Below are positions 6,932 through 13,362 of a DNA stretch of 13,515 nt, in pieces (within the stretch, counting starts at the first letter, position 1; every line of letters starts with the position of its first letter). A program made the position numbers and the translations under genes. Origin of the DNA: Butyrivibrio sp. (lineage in GTDB: Bacteria; Bacillota_A; Clostridia; Lachnospirales; Lachnospiraceae); assembly GCF_024699075.1 (NCBI RefSeq), contig NZ_JAILQF010000325.1, forward strand, positions 1-13,515, given 5' to 3'. The notes under the pieces were generated by a model, which did not search any database, was not told where the DNA came from, and saw only the letters and a list, made by a program, of their open reading frames with translations.

Positions 6932-8077
6932 TTACATAAGCTTTCTAAACATTGCAAGAACGTCGTCCTTTGTAGCCTCACGTGGGTTACCAGGGCAGCA
7001 TGCATCTGCAAGTGCATCATCTGCAAGCTGTGAAAGATCCTCTTCTTTAATCTTCTCGTTCTTTTCCGGAATTCCTACATCCTGAGAGAGCTTCTTAACT
7101 GCAGCAATTGCAGCATCACGATACTCTTCCTGTGACATTTCGTCAACGCCTTCAACATGGAAAGCTCTTGCGATTTCTCTATACTTCTCACCTGTGTAGT
7201 CACGGTTGTATTCCATTGAGATTGGAAGGAACATAGCGCAAGCTACGCCATGAGGTGTGTCATAGTGAGCTGAAAGTGTATGAGCCATAGAGTGGTCAAT
7301 TCCAAGACCTACATTTGAGAATCCCATACCTGCTACATACTGAGCAAGTGCCATGTTCTCACGTCCTTCAGGATCATTCTCAACAGCTTTTCTAAGGTTA
7401 TCAGCGATAAGCTGGATAGCCTTTAAGTGGAACATATCTGTAAGCTCCCAAGCTCCCTTGGTTGTATAGCCTTCGATAGCGTGTGTAAGTGCATCCATAC
7501 CTGTTGCAGCTGTAAGGCCCTTAGGCATTGAGCTCATCATATCAGGATCGATAACTGCATATGCTGGGATATCATGTTCGTCAACACATACGAATTTACG
7601 CTGTTTCTGAACATCTGTGATAACGTAGTTGATAGTAACTTCTGCAGCTGTGCCAGCTGTTGTAGGAACTGCAATTGTCTTTACAGCATGATTCTTGGTA
7701 GGAGCTACGCCCTCAAGTGAACGAACATCTGCAAACTCAGGGTTTGTGATGATGATACCGATAGCTTTTGCTGTATCCATAGATGAGCCACCACCTATAG
7801 CGATGATAGAATCAGCATTTGCCTTTTTATAAGCTTCAACACCTTCTACAACGTTCTCTACTGTTGGGTTTGGCTTAATTCCTGAATAAAGTTCATATGC
7901 AATACCTTCTTTTTCAAGAAGATCTGTAACCTTAGCTGTTACTCCGAATTTTACAAGGTCAGGGTCAGAACATACGAAAACCTTTGTGAAGTTCTCGCGC
8001 TTTGCAATTCCAGGAATCTCCTCAATTGCTCCCTTTCCATGATAAGATACTGTGTTAAGTACGATACGATTTGCCAT
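6932..8077 (-). CDS. fucO: Lactaldehyde reductase / L-1,2-propanediol oxidoreductase (iron-dependent ADH)
   Basis: A group III iron-containing alcohol dehydrogenase that reduces the L-lactaldehyde made by RhaD to L-1,2-propanediol with NADH, disposing of reducing power during anaerobic rhamnose fermentation. The 381 residues match E. coli FucO (382-383) almost end to end, including the start MANR. Also conserved are TNPEFADVRSLEG (111-123), PTTAGTAAEVTINYVITD (138-155) and YVAGMGFSNVGLG (247-259). The NAD site shows GGGSS at 95-99, and D38 (in CSDPDL) sits where the FucO aspartate favours NADH over NADPH. Metal ligands are D195 and H199 (ATGMDALTHA), H262 and H276 (TPHGV). The start has a strong AAAGGAGG ribosome binding site. 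It lies 79 bp downstream of rhaA inside the rhamnose operon, so lactaldehyde from rhamnose is its most likely substrate here; the family also acts on lactaldehyde from fucose or methylglyoxal. Confidence 0.94.
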   Translation of the reverse strand: MANRIVLNTVSYHGKGAIEEIPGIAKRENFTKVFVCSDPDLVKFGVTAKVTDLLEKEGIAYELYSGIKPNPTVENVVEGVEAYKKANADSIIAIGGGSSMDTAKAIGIIITNPEFADVRSLEGVAPTKNHAVKTIAVPTTAGTAAEVTINYVITDVQKQRKFVCVDEHDIPAYAVIDPDMMSSMPKGLTAATGMDALTHAIEGYTTKGAWELTDMFHLKAIQLIADNLRKAVENDPEGRENMALAQYVAGMGFSNVGLGIDHSMAHTLSAHYDTPHGVACAMFLPISMEYNRDYTGEKYREIARAFHVEGVDEMSQEEYRDAAIAAVKKLSQDVGIPEKNEKIKEEDLSQLADDALADACCPGNPREATKDDVLAMFRKLM

Positions 8078-8156
8078 AAATCTCTCCTCCTTTGGTGTTT
8101 TTAAAATTACTTATTTTTAGTTATTTACTATATATATTTGATATAAATTATAAGTT

Positions 8157-9404
8157 TTATGCTCTCTTAGAAAGCACTTCATTTTCATAGCGCTTAATTT
8201 CGTCATACCATGACTTGTCACAAGGAACGCCTTCACGTCTGCAATACTCTGCCCATACATCTGACCATGGAAGTGACTTCATCTCTTCTGAAAGCATCAG
8301 TCTCTTAGTATAGTCAGCCTCATCCTGTGCCTTCTTAAGCTCTTCATTAGGCTGAAGAAGTGCAAGAAGAAGTGCCTTGTGAGTAGCACGTGTTCCGATA
8401 ACCCATGCTGCAACACGATTGATTGATGCATCAAAGAAATCAAGGCCAAGAATAACCTTATCAAGAGCATCATTTCTAACAACTTCCTTCATTACTTCAA
8501 TAAGCTCATCCTGAAGAAGAACTACATGATCTGAATCCCAGTTAACCGGTCTTGTTACATGAAGCGGGATCTTGTCAAAGAAAGGAAGAAGTGCTGGAAT
8601 CTTGTCACTTACATATTCACTTGGATGATAGTGTCCCATATCAAGAAGATTGTATACACCAGGGTGTGTAGCTGCATAGCTCATGTAGAACTCGTTAGAT
8701 CCTGTTGTATAGCTCTCAACACCGATTGCAAAGAACTTGGATTCTACTGTATCGATAACGTGAGGGCACTTCTCAGCAAAGATCTGATCAAGAGAGTCCT
8801 TAAGACGAAGTCTTGGTGTAAGACGATCAGCAGGGATATCCTTGAATCCGTCCGGGATCCATACATTGTTAAGAACCATGTCATTCAGTTCCTGACCAAT
8901 TCTCTCTGCGATCCTTCTTGATGCTATAGCATGACGGATCCAGAAATCACGAACATCTTTTCTTGGAGATGAAAGTGACAGACCATCAACCATCATTTTA
9001 TGTGAGAAGATTGTAGGATTGAAATCTATTCCAAGGTTGTGCTCCTTAGCAAAATCAACCCATGGCTTAAAGTGCTCATAAGTCTGCTCGTCACGATCAA
9101 CCCATGGATGCTCATCATCAAATATTGCATAGCAGGCATGAAGATTGATTCTCTTCTTACCTGGTATCATGCTGATAGCCTTAAGGAAATCATCCTTGAG
9201 CTCTTCAAATGTTCTAGCTCGTCCAGGATAATTACCTGTTGTAGCGATGCCATCTCCTGCTCCGCCGTTTGGATTATCAAATCCAACAACATCATCTCCC
9301 TGCCAGCAGTTAATGCTGATAGCCTTGTTTGCAAGAAGTGATAATGCTTTTTCTGTATCAACGCCATAACTTGCGTAGATCTCTTTTGCTTCCTGGTAAC
9401 TCAT
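8157..9404 (-). CDS. rhaA: L-rhamnose isomerase
   Basis: Interconverts L-rhamnose and L-rhamnulose, the first intracellular step of the pathway. The protein is a cytoplasmic TIM-barrel enzyme that needs Mn2+ or a similar divalent metal. Its 415 residues compare with 419 in E. coli. Recognisable segments: INCWQGDDVVGF (31-42), the NLHACYAIFDDE region (88-98), DFNPTIFSHKM (127-137), GVESYTTGSNEFYMSYA (228-244), LLDMGHYHPSEY (253-264), LHVTRPVNWDSDHVVLL (281-297) and LGLDFFDASINRVAAW (319-334). Candidate metal and catalytic residues are E230, D255, H258, H282, D290, D292 and D322, matching the family pattern. The start is fixed by an AGGAGGAC ribosome binding site. It is the second gene of the operon, 152 bp after rhaB, in a gap that holds no clear terminator. 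Confidence 0.96.
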   Translation of the reverse strand: MSYQEAKEIYASYGVDTEKALSLLANKAISINCWQGDDVVGFDNPNGGAGDGIATTGNYPGRARTFEELKDDFLKAISMIPGKKRINLHACYAIFDDEHPWVDRDEQTYEHFKPWVDFAKEHNLGIDFNPTIFSHKMMVDGLSLSSPRKDVRDFWIRHAIASRRIAERIGQELNDMVLNNVWIPDGFKDIPADRLTPRLRLKDSLDQIFAEKCPHVIDTVESKFFAIGVESYTTGSNEFYMSYAATHPGVYNLLDMGHYHPSEYVSDKIPALLPFFDKIPLHVTRPVNWDSDHVVLLQDELIEVMKEVVRNDALDKVILGLDFFDASINRVAAWVIGTRATHKALLLALLQPNEELKKAQDEADYTKRLMLSEEMKSLPWSDVWAEYCRREGVPCDKSWYDEIKRYENEVLSKRA

Positions 9405-9440
9405 TTTTGTCCTCCTGTAAAAAGAAATATCATATAGTTT

Positions 9441-9467
9441 TGTATGCTTTTTTTGTGTATGCTTTTT
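9441..9467. repeat. 12-bp direct repeat in the rhaB-rhaA gap
   Basis: TGTATGCTTTTT occurs at 9441-9452 and again at 9456-9467, within a T-rich stretch of the plus strand (A-rich in the mRNA) upstream of rhaA. It looks like a short local duplication. I see no hairpin or terminator in this 152-bp gap, so rhaB and rhaA are probably on one transcript. Confidence 0.6.
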
Positions 9468-9556
9468 GTCTTTATACCTTTTGTATTTTTTAGTATTGAG
9501 TTTTTGTCTTAATATATTTGTTTTATATCTTCAAATATTCAAAGGATAACTTTATT

Positions 9557-11062
9557 TCAAGCTTCAACAAGCTTAATATCAAAGCTCTTCTTGATCGCAT
9601 CTCTTGCTTCCTGAAGATTCTTGTACTCTCCTGAACATATGAACTGCACTATCAGGTTTCCAAGAGCTGTTCCTTCTGTTGGTCCTGCAAACACAGGAAG
9701 TCCTGTCGCCTGAGCGGTTCTTTGGTTCAGGTACATATCCTGTGATCCGCCGCCTACGATGTTGATGGATGTGTATTTATTACCAGTAAGTTTTTCAAGC
9801 GTCTCTACAGTTCTTCTGTAGTCATCAGAAAGAGAATTATAGATAACCGCCATAACTTCGCCTGTTCCTGCCGGAAGACAAGTTGTTGCCTCGCACCCTT
9901 CGATTTTTTTACCATCCGAATCATTCTTTTCAGATGGACTATCATCTCTGACATTTGAAAGTGTTTCTCCTGCATCCTCACAGGCCTTTTTTATCTCTTC
10001 TATCATTGACTTAGGTGCAAGGAATCTTGCATCATCAACGTCCAGCACTACGTCAATATCTTTTGCCTGCTTAGCTGCTTCTATAAGTTCCGGGAAAGAA
10101 GGCTTTGTGCCTGTAATCTCACCGATCTCCCGCCTTACAGACTGGATCATCCAAAGTCCCATGATGTTCTTAAGATATCTATAAGTATTGTTATAGCCAC
10201 CTTCGTTGGTGAAATTAGCTTCCTTAGACTCGCCATTTGTTATAGATTCTTTGTTCTCAACTCCCATAAGTGACCATGTGCCTGATGACAGGAACACTGC
10301 CTTGTCATCCCTTGCAGGAACAGCAAGATATGCAGAACCTGTATCGTGGGTAGCCGGAAGTATCACATCAAGGTCAAAACCTACATAGTTCCTGACTTCC
10401 TGAGTAAATCTTCCAAGCTTTGTACCAGGCTTTGAAAGTTTACCGAATATCTTCTTTGGAAGACCGAGCTTTTCTATAAGTTCATAGTCCCAGTCGCAGG
10501 TCTTTGCATCCACAAGCGCTGTCGTGGAAGCATTGGTATATTCATTAGACTTTATGCCTGTCAGCTTGTAATTAAGATAATCCGGAATCATGAGAAAGCT
10601 CTCTGCCTGCTCCATGTATTCAGGATGCTCTTTTTGAAGTGCCACAAGCTGATAGATCGTATTAAATTTCTGATATTGGATTCCCGTTTTAGAATACAGA
10701 TCGTCAAAAGAAAGGATGCCCTTATCTTCAAGCTCCTGCCTGATGCCATCTGTTCTTTCGTCTCTGTAAGCGACTGTATCACCAAGGATTTCCCCATCGC
10801 TGTCAAGAAGCACGAAATCAACTCCCCAGGTATCAATTCCCATGGTATCCGGCGTGAGATTCTGGTTTCTGCACTCTCTGATACCATCTATAATATTTTG
10901 ATACAATAAATTTATATCCCAGCACAGATGACCGTTCTTCTCAGATACCCCATTTTCAAATCGGTAGACTTCCTGCAGCTTCATAATGCCATTATCTACT
11001 CTACCGATAATGTGTCGGCCACTGGAAGCGCCTATATCTACCGCTAAGTGATTTAGTCCCAT
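9557..11062 (-). CDS. rhaB: Rhamnulokinase (FGGY family)
   Basis: Phosphorylates L-rhamnulose with ATP to L-rhamnulose 1-phosphate. I choose the ATG at 11060-11062 (MGLNHLAVDIGASSGR...), which has a GGGAG ribosome binding site and puts the ATP-binding AVDIGASSGR at residues 7-16. An ATG at 11101 would add 13 residues without support. The product is 501 residues against 489 in E. coli. FGGY landmarks: GIDTWGVDF (75-83), AYRDERTDG (98-106), the catalytic aspartate D240 in ATHDTGSAY, LSSGTWSLMG (258-267) and the adenosine-site INIVGGGSQD (433-442). Odd feature: residues about 369-396 form a polar, charged insert (SPSEKNDSDGKK core) where relatives such as E. coli RhaB pass almost directly into the helix before the ATP-binding motif. 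The first gene of the rhamnose operon, it is preceded by a promoter region with two palindromes. Confidence 0.95.
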   Translation of the reverse strand: MGLNHLAVDIGASSGRHIIGRVDNGIMKLQEVYRFENGVSEKNGHLCWDINLLYQNIIDGIRECRNQNLTPDTMGIDTWGVDFVLLDSDGEILGDTVAYRDERTDGIRQELEDKGILSFDDLYSKTGIQYQKFNTIYQLVALQKEHPEYMEQAESFLMIPDYLNYKLTGIKSNEYTNASTTALVDAKTCDWDYELIEKLGLPKKIFGKLSKPGTKLGRFTQEVRNYVGFDLDVILPATHDTGSAYLAVPARDDKAVFLSSGTWSLMGVENKESITNGESKEANFTNEGGYNNTYRYLKNIMGLWMIQSVRREIGEITGTKPSFPELIEAAKQAKDIDVVLDVDDARFLAPKSMIEEIKKACEDAGETLSNVRDDSPSEKNDSDGKKIEGCEATTCLPAGTGEVMAVIYNSLSDDYRRTVETLEKLTGNKYTSINIVGGGSQDMYLNQRTAQATGLPVFAGPTEGTALGNLIVQFICSGEYKNLQEARDAIKKSFDIKLVEA

Positions 11063-11236
11063 AGCTATCTCCCATATTTTTAGTATTGTTCTAAATAACA
11101 AATTGATATTACCCCAATAAGTCGGCGTTGATTCTTTTTGTATTATTCCAATGAATCTAATGTCGAAAAATAGTTGTATTATTTCAAATTTGCTTTATCC
11201 AGAACTATATTTATTATTTGGCCTGACCTAATACTG

Positions 11237-11265
11237 ATTATAACGTCATATGGTGCCTGTACCAT
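11237..11265 (-). promoter_or_regulatory. Candidate rha operon promoter with overlapping palindromic operator
   Basis: A perfect TATAAT on the minus strand (11237-11242) lies about 175 bp upstream of the rhaB start. The correctly spaced -35 (ATGGTA) is poor, as in activator-dependent promoters. Overlapping the -35 and spacer is the near-palindrome ATGGTGCCTGTACCAT (11250-11265) with one mismatched pair in 7-bp arms. It is a plausible site for a rhamnose-responsive regulator, which is not encoded in this window. Confidence 0.45.
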
Positions 11266-11281
11266 TGTTCAAAGTCCGAAA

Positions 11282-11297
11282 GACTTTTGCAAAAGTC
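11282..11297. promoter_or_regulatory. 16-bp perfect palindrome upstream of the rha promoter
   Basis: GACTTTTGCAAAAGTC is a perfect 16-bp palindrome with no loop, the typical form of a dimeric repressor or activator site. It lies about 40-60 bp upstream of the candidate -10 of the rha operon, between that promoter and the PIN-gene terminator. With nothing else nearby to control, it most likely serves the rha promoter. The binding protein is not known. Confidence 0.45.
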
Positions 11298-11318
11298 CAC
11301 TCTTTCAAAACAAAAAAT

Positions 11319-11350
11319 AGAGCCGATAATTCTATCGAATCATCGACTCT
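11319..11350 (-). terminator. Strong intrinsic terminator of the ImmA-PIN operon
   Basis: A 14-bp stem (arms 11319-11332 and 11337-11350; two G-U pairs in RNA) is closed by a 4-base loop. On the minus strand it is followed by ATTTTTTG. It begins 8 bp after the PIN-gene stop codon and insulates the rha operon from read-through. Confidence 0.9.
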
Positions 11351-11358
11351 TTCTGTAT

Positions 11359-11853
11359 TTAAACCAGGTTATTAAGTCTTTTCTTCATCTCTTCTGCAGG
11401 AAGTCGTCTCTCCTTGTGTTCCAATAATTGTTCCAGACAATACTTGTATTCAGATGCAGTTATGTGGTCCCCCTCATATAACTTATCCAAAATTCCTATT
11501 GTACCAATAACTTTCACGCCTTCTTTTACAGCTGCCTTTCTAAGGGCATTATCTCCTGTCAATAGCGGTATGCCCCGGTGTTTTGCTATAGCTAACGCAG
11601 TACTATCATATTTTGATATTTTTACGTATTTTGCTACACATTCAGCTGCATAAAAGAATTCTTCTGTAGTAAGTTCTACTGCCTCGAGACCTTTCTTTTT
11701 CAAATCCTCCATCAAATCTGGTGGAGAAATAACTTCTTCCGATAATGCTTCTCTATACATTACATAAGTACATGGCAATCGAAAAGGTAGGTCCGTACGT
11801 GATATAGTTTCAAAATCCAGCCAAATATTGGTATCACTGCTAATATACTTCAA
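11359..11853 (-). CDS. PIN-domain protein (probable ribonuclease, toxin-like partner of the ImmA protein)
   Basis: A 164-residue small protein with a PIN-nuclease pattern. It shows an N-terminal SSDTNIWLDF with D7, an acidic residue at E39/E40, then KYDSTALAIAKHRGIPLLTGD (81-101) containing D83 and D101, the expected Mg2+-binding acidic set for RNA cleavage. The segment VIGTIGILDKLYEG (115-128) resembles the C-terminal part of several PIN proteins. The start codon is TTG at 11851-11853. It is chosen because GGAGGT, made by the last codons of the upstream gene, sits 7 nt before it and because the PIN fold begins there. Only 2 nt separate it from the upstream stop codon, so translation is probably coupled. 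Pairing with an XRE/ImmA protein suggests a toxin-antitoxin or stress-response module. Target RNA is unknown, and no classical VapB-type antitoxin is present. Confidence 0.75.
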   Translation of the reverse strand: MKYISSDTNIWLDFETISRTDLPFRLPCTYVMYREALSEEVISPPDLMEDLKKKGLEAVELTTEEFFYAAECVAKYVKISKYDSTALAIAKHRGIPLLTGDNALRKAAVKEGVKVIGTIGILDKLYEGDHITASEYKYCLEQLLEHKERRLPAEEMKKRLNNLV

Positions 11854-11855
11854 GT

Positions 11856-12896
11856 TTATACCTCCATAAGGCCACAGTATTTTTCTACATCACTATAAGG
11901 CATCTGCAAAAGCTCTGCACCACGCTGTATGCTTACCCCTTCTTCATTTACAGCTCTATACACAAGCTGTTTGAAAAGTAAGGGTTCTTCAATATTCTTA
12001 ACTCGTTGAGGCTCATGCTTATTCCAATGTGCTTTATTAGCTTTAATATAGAATTCTTTTTCCAAAGAATTAGACATTATCTTCTTTTGTGCTGCACGCT
12101 TAACCAATAGATACATAGAAATTCCATATTCCTGGCATACCAGGATCATATCTTTTGTAAGGCGCGTTTTCTTTAATCCCAGTTCTCTAACTAAATCTAC
12201 GTCAGTTATCAAAAAAGCTCCTGCTATCTGTGTTGCGAGAAGCTCATTTTCCTTTTCTTTGCTTTCATCCCAGATAAACATAAGATGAGCTAACTCATGA
12301 ATAATTGTAGTTCTTTTACGCTCAGGATTCATATTTTTATTGATAACAATGTATGGATATTCATTAACAAATCCATTCATTCCAGAAAAATGTTCATCAT
12401 CCATTTTCAGCTCAAAAACCATAATCCCTTTATTTTCCAGAATTGTTATAAGTTCATCAATAGGGCCTTCCTCCGGAAGGCCAAGATGCTTTCTTAAATT
12501 CAAAGCATCCTGCTGATATGAGCCAGATAAGTCAAGCGTATAACATTCAATTGGTGCAGGAAGAGGATTACCACATAGACAGTCTACAGCATCAAAGAAG
12601 CGGCCAAAGTATTCCTCAACAGATTCCTTTATATACTCCTGCTGCGTTTTGGTAAGCGTTGAATATTTTCTAAATTCACAATGTTTAAACTCCAAACGCG
12701 AATTACGTGAAGCTAGAAAATCAACGACTTTGATTCCAAGTACCTCAGCCATCTTGTTGATAATCTCTATCTCCGGTCTTCTCTTGCCTGATTCATAGTT
12801 TGAGATAGCCATAGATGTTACTCCAACAGCATCTGCCAAACTTTTCATACTCATGTTCTTTTTCAAACGATAATATTTAAGATTTTTCTCAAACAT
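11856..12896 (-). CDS. XRE-family HTH / ImmA-IrrE metallopeptidase fusion protein
   Basis: A DNA-binding regulator fused to a zinc protease (COG2856 type). From the ATG at 12894-12896 (MFEKNLKYYRLKKN...) it is 346 residues. This start has an AAAGGTGA ribosome binding site and lies just downstream of a good promoter; an ATG at 12965 would precede that promoter and add 23 unlikely residues. Residues about 5-60 are a Cro/CI helix-turn-helix (KSLADAVGVTSMAISNYESG). The centre holds the gluzincin motif H200-E-L-A-H204 in TIIHELAHLMF, followed by a glutamate-rich ENELLATQIAGAFL that probably supplies the third zinc ligand. Related proteins (ImmA, IrrE/DdrO systems) cleave a partner regulator under stress. 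Here the partner is probably the downstream PIN protein or the module's own promoter, which is inference. The C-terminal ~100 residues do not suggest a known domain to me. Confidence 0.88.
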   Translation of the reverse strand: MFEKNLKYYRLKKNMSMKSLADAVGVTSMAISNYESGKRRPEIEIINKMAEVLGIKVVDFLASRNSRLEFKHCEFRKYSTLTKTQQEYIKESVEEYFGRFFDAVDCLCGNPLPAPIECYTLDLSGSYQQDALNLRKHLGLPEEGPIDELITILENKGIMVFELKMDDEHFSGMNGFVNEYPYIVINKNMNPERKRTTIIHELAHLMFIWDESKEKENELLATQIAGAFLITDVDLVRELGLKKTRLTKDMILVCQEYGISMYLLVKRAAQKKIMSNSLEKEFYIKANKAHWNKHEPQRVKNIEEPLLFKQLVYRAVNEEGVSIQRGAELLQMPYSDVEKYCGLMEV

Positions 12897-12924
12897 AGTA
12901 ACAATCACCTTTCTTTGTGTGTTT

Positions 12925-12953
12925 ATTTTATCATTATTTTTTCCAAATGTAAA
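12925..12953 (-). promoter_or_regulatory. Extended -10 promoter of the ImmA-PIN operon
   Basis: The minus strand reads TTTACA (12948-12953), a 17-bp spacer, then TAAAAT (12925-12930) preceded by TG one base upstream. This matches five of six bases in each sigma-A hexamer and adds the extended -10 element. Transcription would start near 12918, leaving a leader of about 22 nt before the ATG at 12896. That supports the shorter protein start. Confidence 0.75.
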
Positions 12954-12986
12954 CGCCGCATACATTTAGATCACGTATTATAAACT

Positions 12987-13020
12987 AGCTGCTAACGGAT
13001 GCTTTTACCTCTTAGCAGCT
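12987..13020 (-). other. 9-bp hairpin at the end of an interrupted small ORF
   Basis: Perfect arms AGCTGCTAA (12987-12995) and TTAGCAGCT (13012-13020) enclose 16 bases. On the minus strand the downstream sequence is AGTTTATAATACG, AT-rich but without a T run, so it is a weak terminator at best. One arm contains the stop codon of the small ORF described at 12992-13210. It could equally be an operator for the ImmA-PIN promoter about 35 bp further downstream. Confidence 0.45.
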
Positions 13021-13210
13021 GATTATACTTATATATGCTCTTCTTAACCAGTCGTTTGTATATGTTTTCGCAACTTTGAATCACTTTACTCTCCCACTCC
13101 CTGTAAAGCCTCGTGTCTCGAATGTCTTCATATGCACTGGAAGCCACGATCTTACCTTTATAGTTCTGCTATGCCCTACCTATTGCCAATCCAGATAAGG
13201 CTTCACTCAT
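12992..13210 (-). pseudogene. Small ORF interrupted by an in-frame TAG (remnant or short GTG-started gene)
   Basis: The minus strand from an ATG at 13208-13210 reads MSEALSGLAIGRA, then an in-frame TAG (13169-13171). It then continues in the same frame for 58 sense codons (QNYKGKIVASSAYEDI... ending LLRGKSIR) to TAG at 12992-12994. The second part is charged and looks protein-like (EDIRDTRLYREWESK, then a lysine-rich tail), more so than random AT-rich spacer. Two readings are possible: a decayed or nonsense-mutated small gene, or a 51-residue protein starting at GTG 13145-13147, which has AAAGGT seven bases upstream. I recognise no family. The ATG has no good ribosome binding site. It lies between the HD-gene terminator and the ImmA promoter. 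Confidence 0.35.
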
Positions 13211-13239
13211 AAAAGTTGGGCTTCTTCAGGCAAAGAAAA

Positions 13240-13267
13240 AGCCTATTCTGCGTACGCAAAATAGACT
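13240..13267 (-). terminator. Intrinsic terminator of the HD-hydrolase gene
   Basis: A 12-bp stem (arms 13240-13251 and 13256-13267, two G-U pairs in RNA) is closed by the tetraloop GTAC. On the minus strand it is followed by TTTTTCTTTG. It lies about 100 bp past the partial gene's stop codon, which is somewhat far, but there is no other gene in between. Confidence 0.8.
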
Positions 13268-13362
13268 CACACAAATAGACCCACTATTACATGTAGGTAA
13301 GAATTTGAAAATCAAATAAATTCATAAATAATAATTGCTTTCTGCTATATGGTAGTAATTTT

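Noticed and set aside
9167..9367. Minus-strand ORF overlapping rhaA in another frame
   Set aside because: It is a frame shadow within the conserved N-terminal part of rhamnose isomerase.
11063..11101. Longer rhaB start at 11101
   Set aside because: The conserved kinase start MGLNHLAVDIGASSG with its GGGAG site begins at 11062; the upstream extension is unsupported.
12897..12965. Longer start for the ImmA protein at 12965
   Set aside because: The best promoter (12925-12953) lies downstream of that start, so such a protein could not be made from it, and the helix-turn-helix domain begins after 12896.
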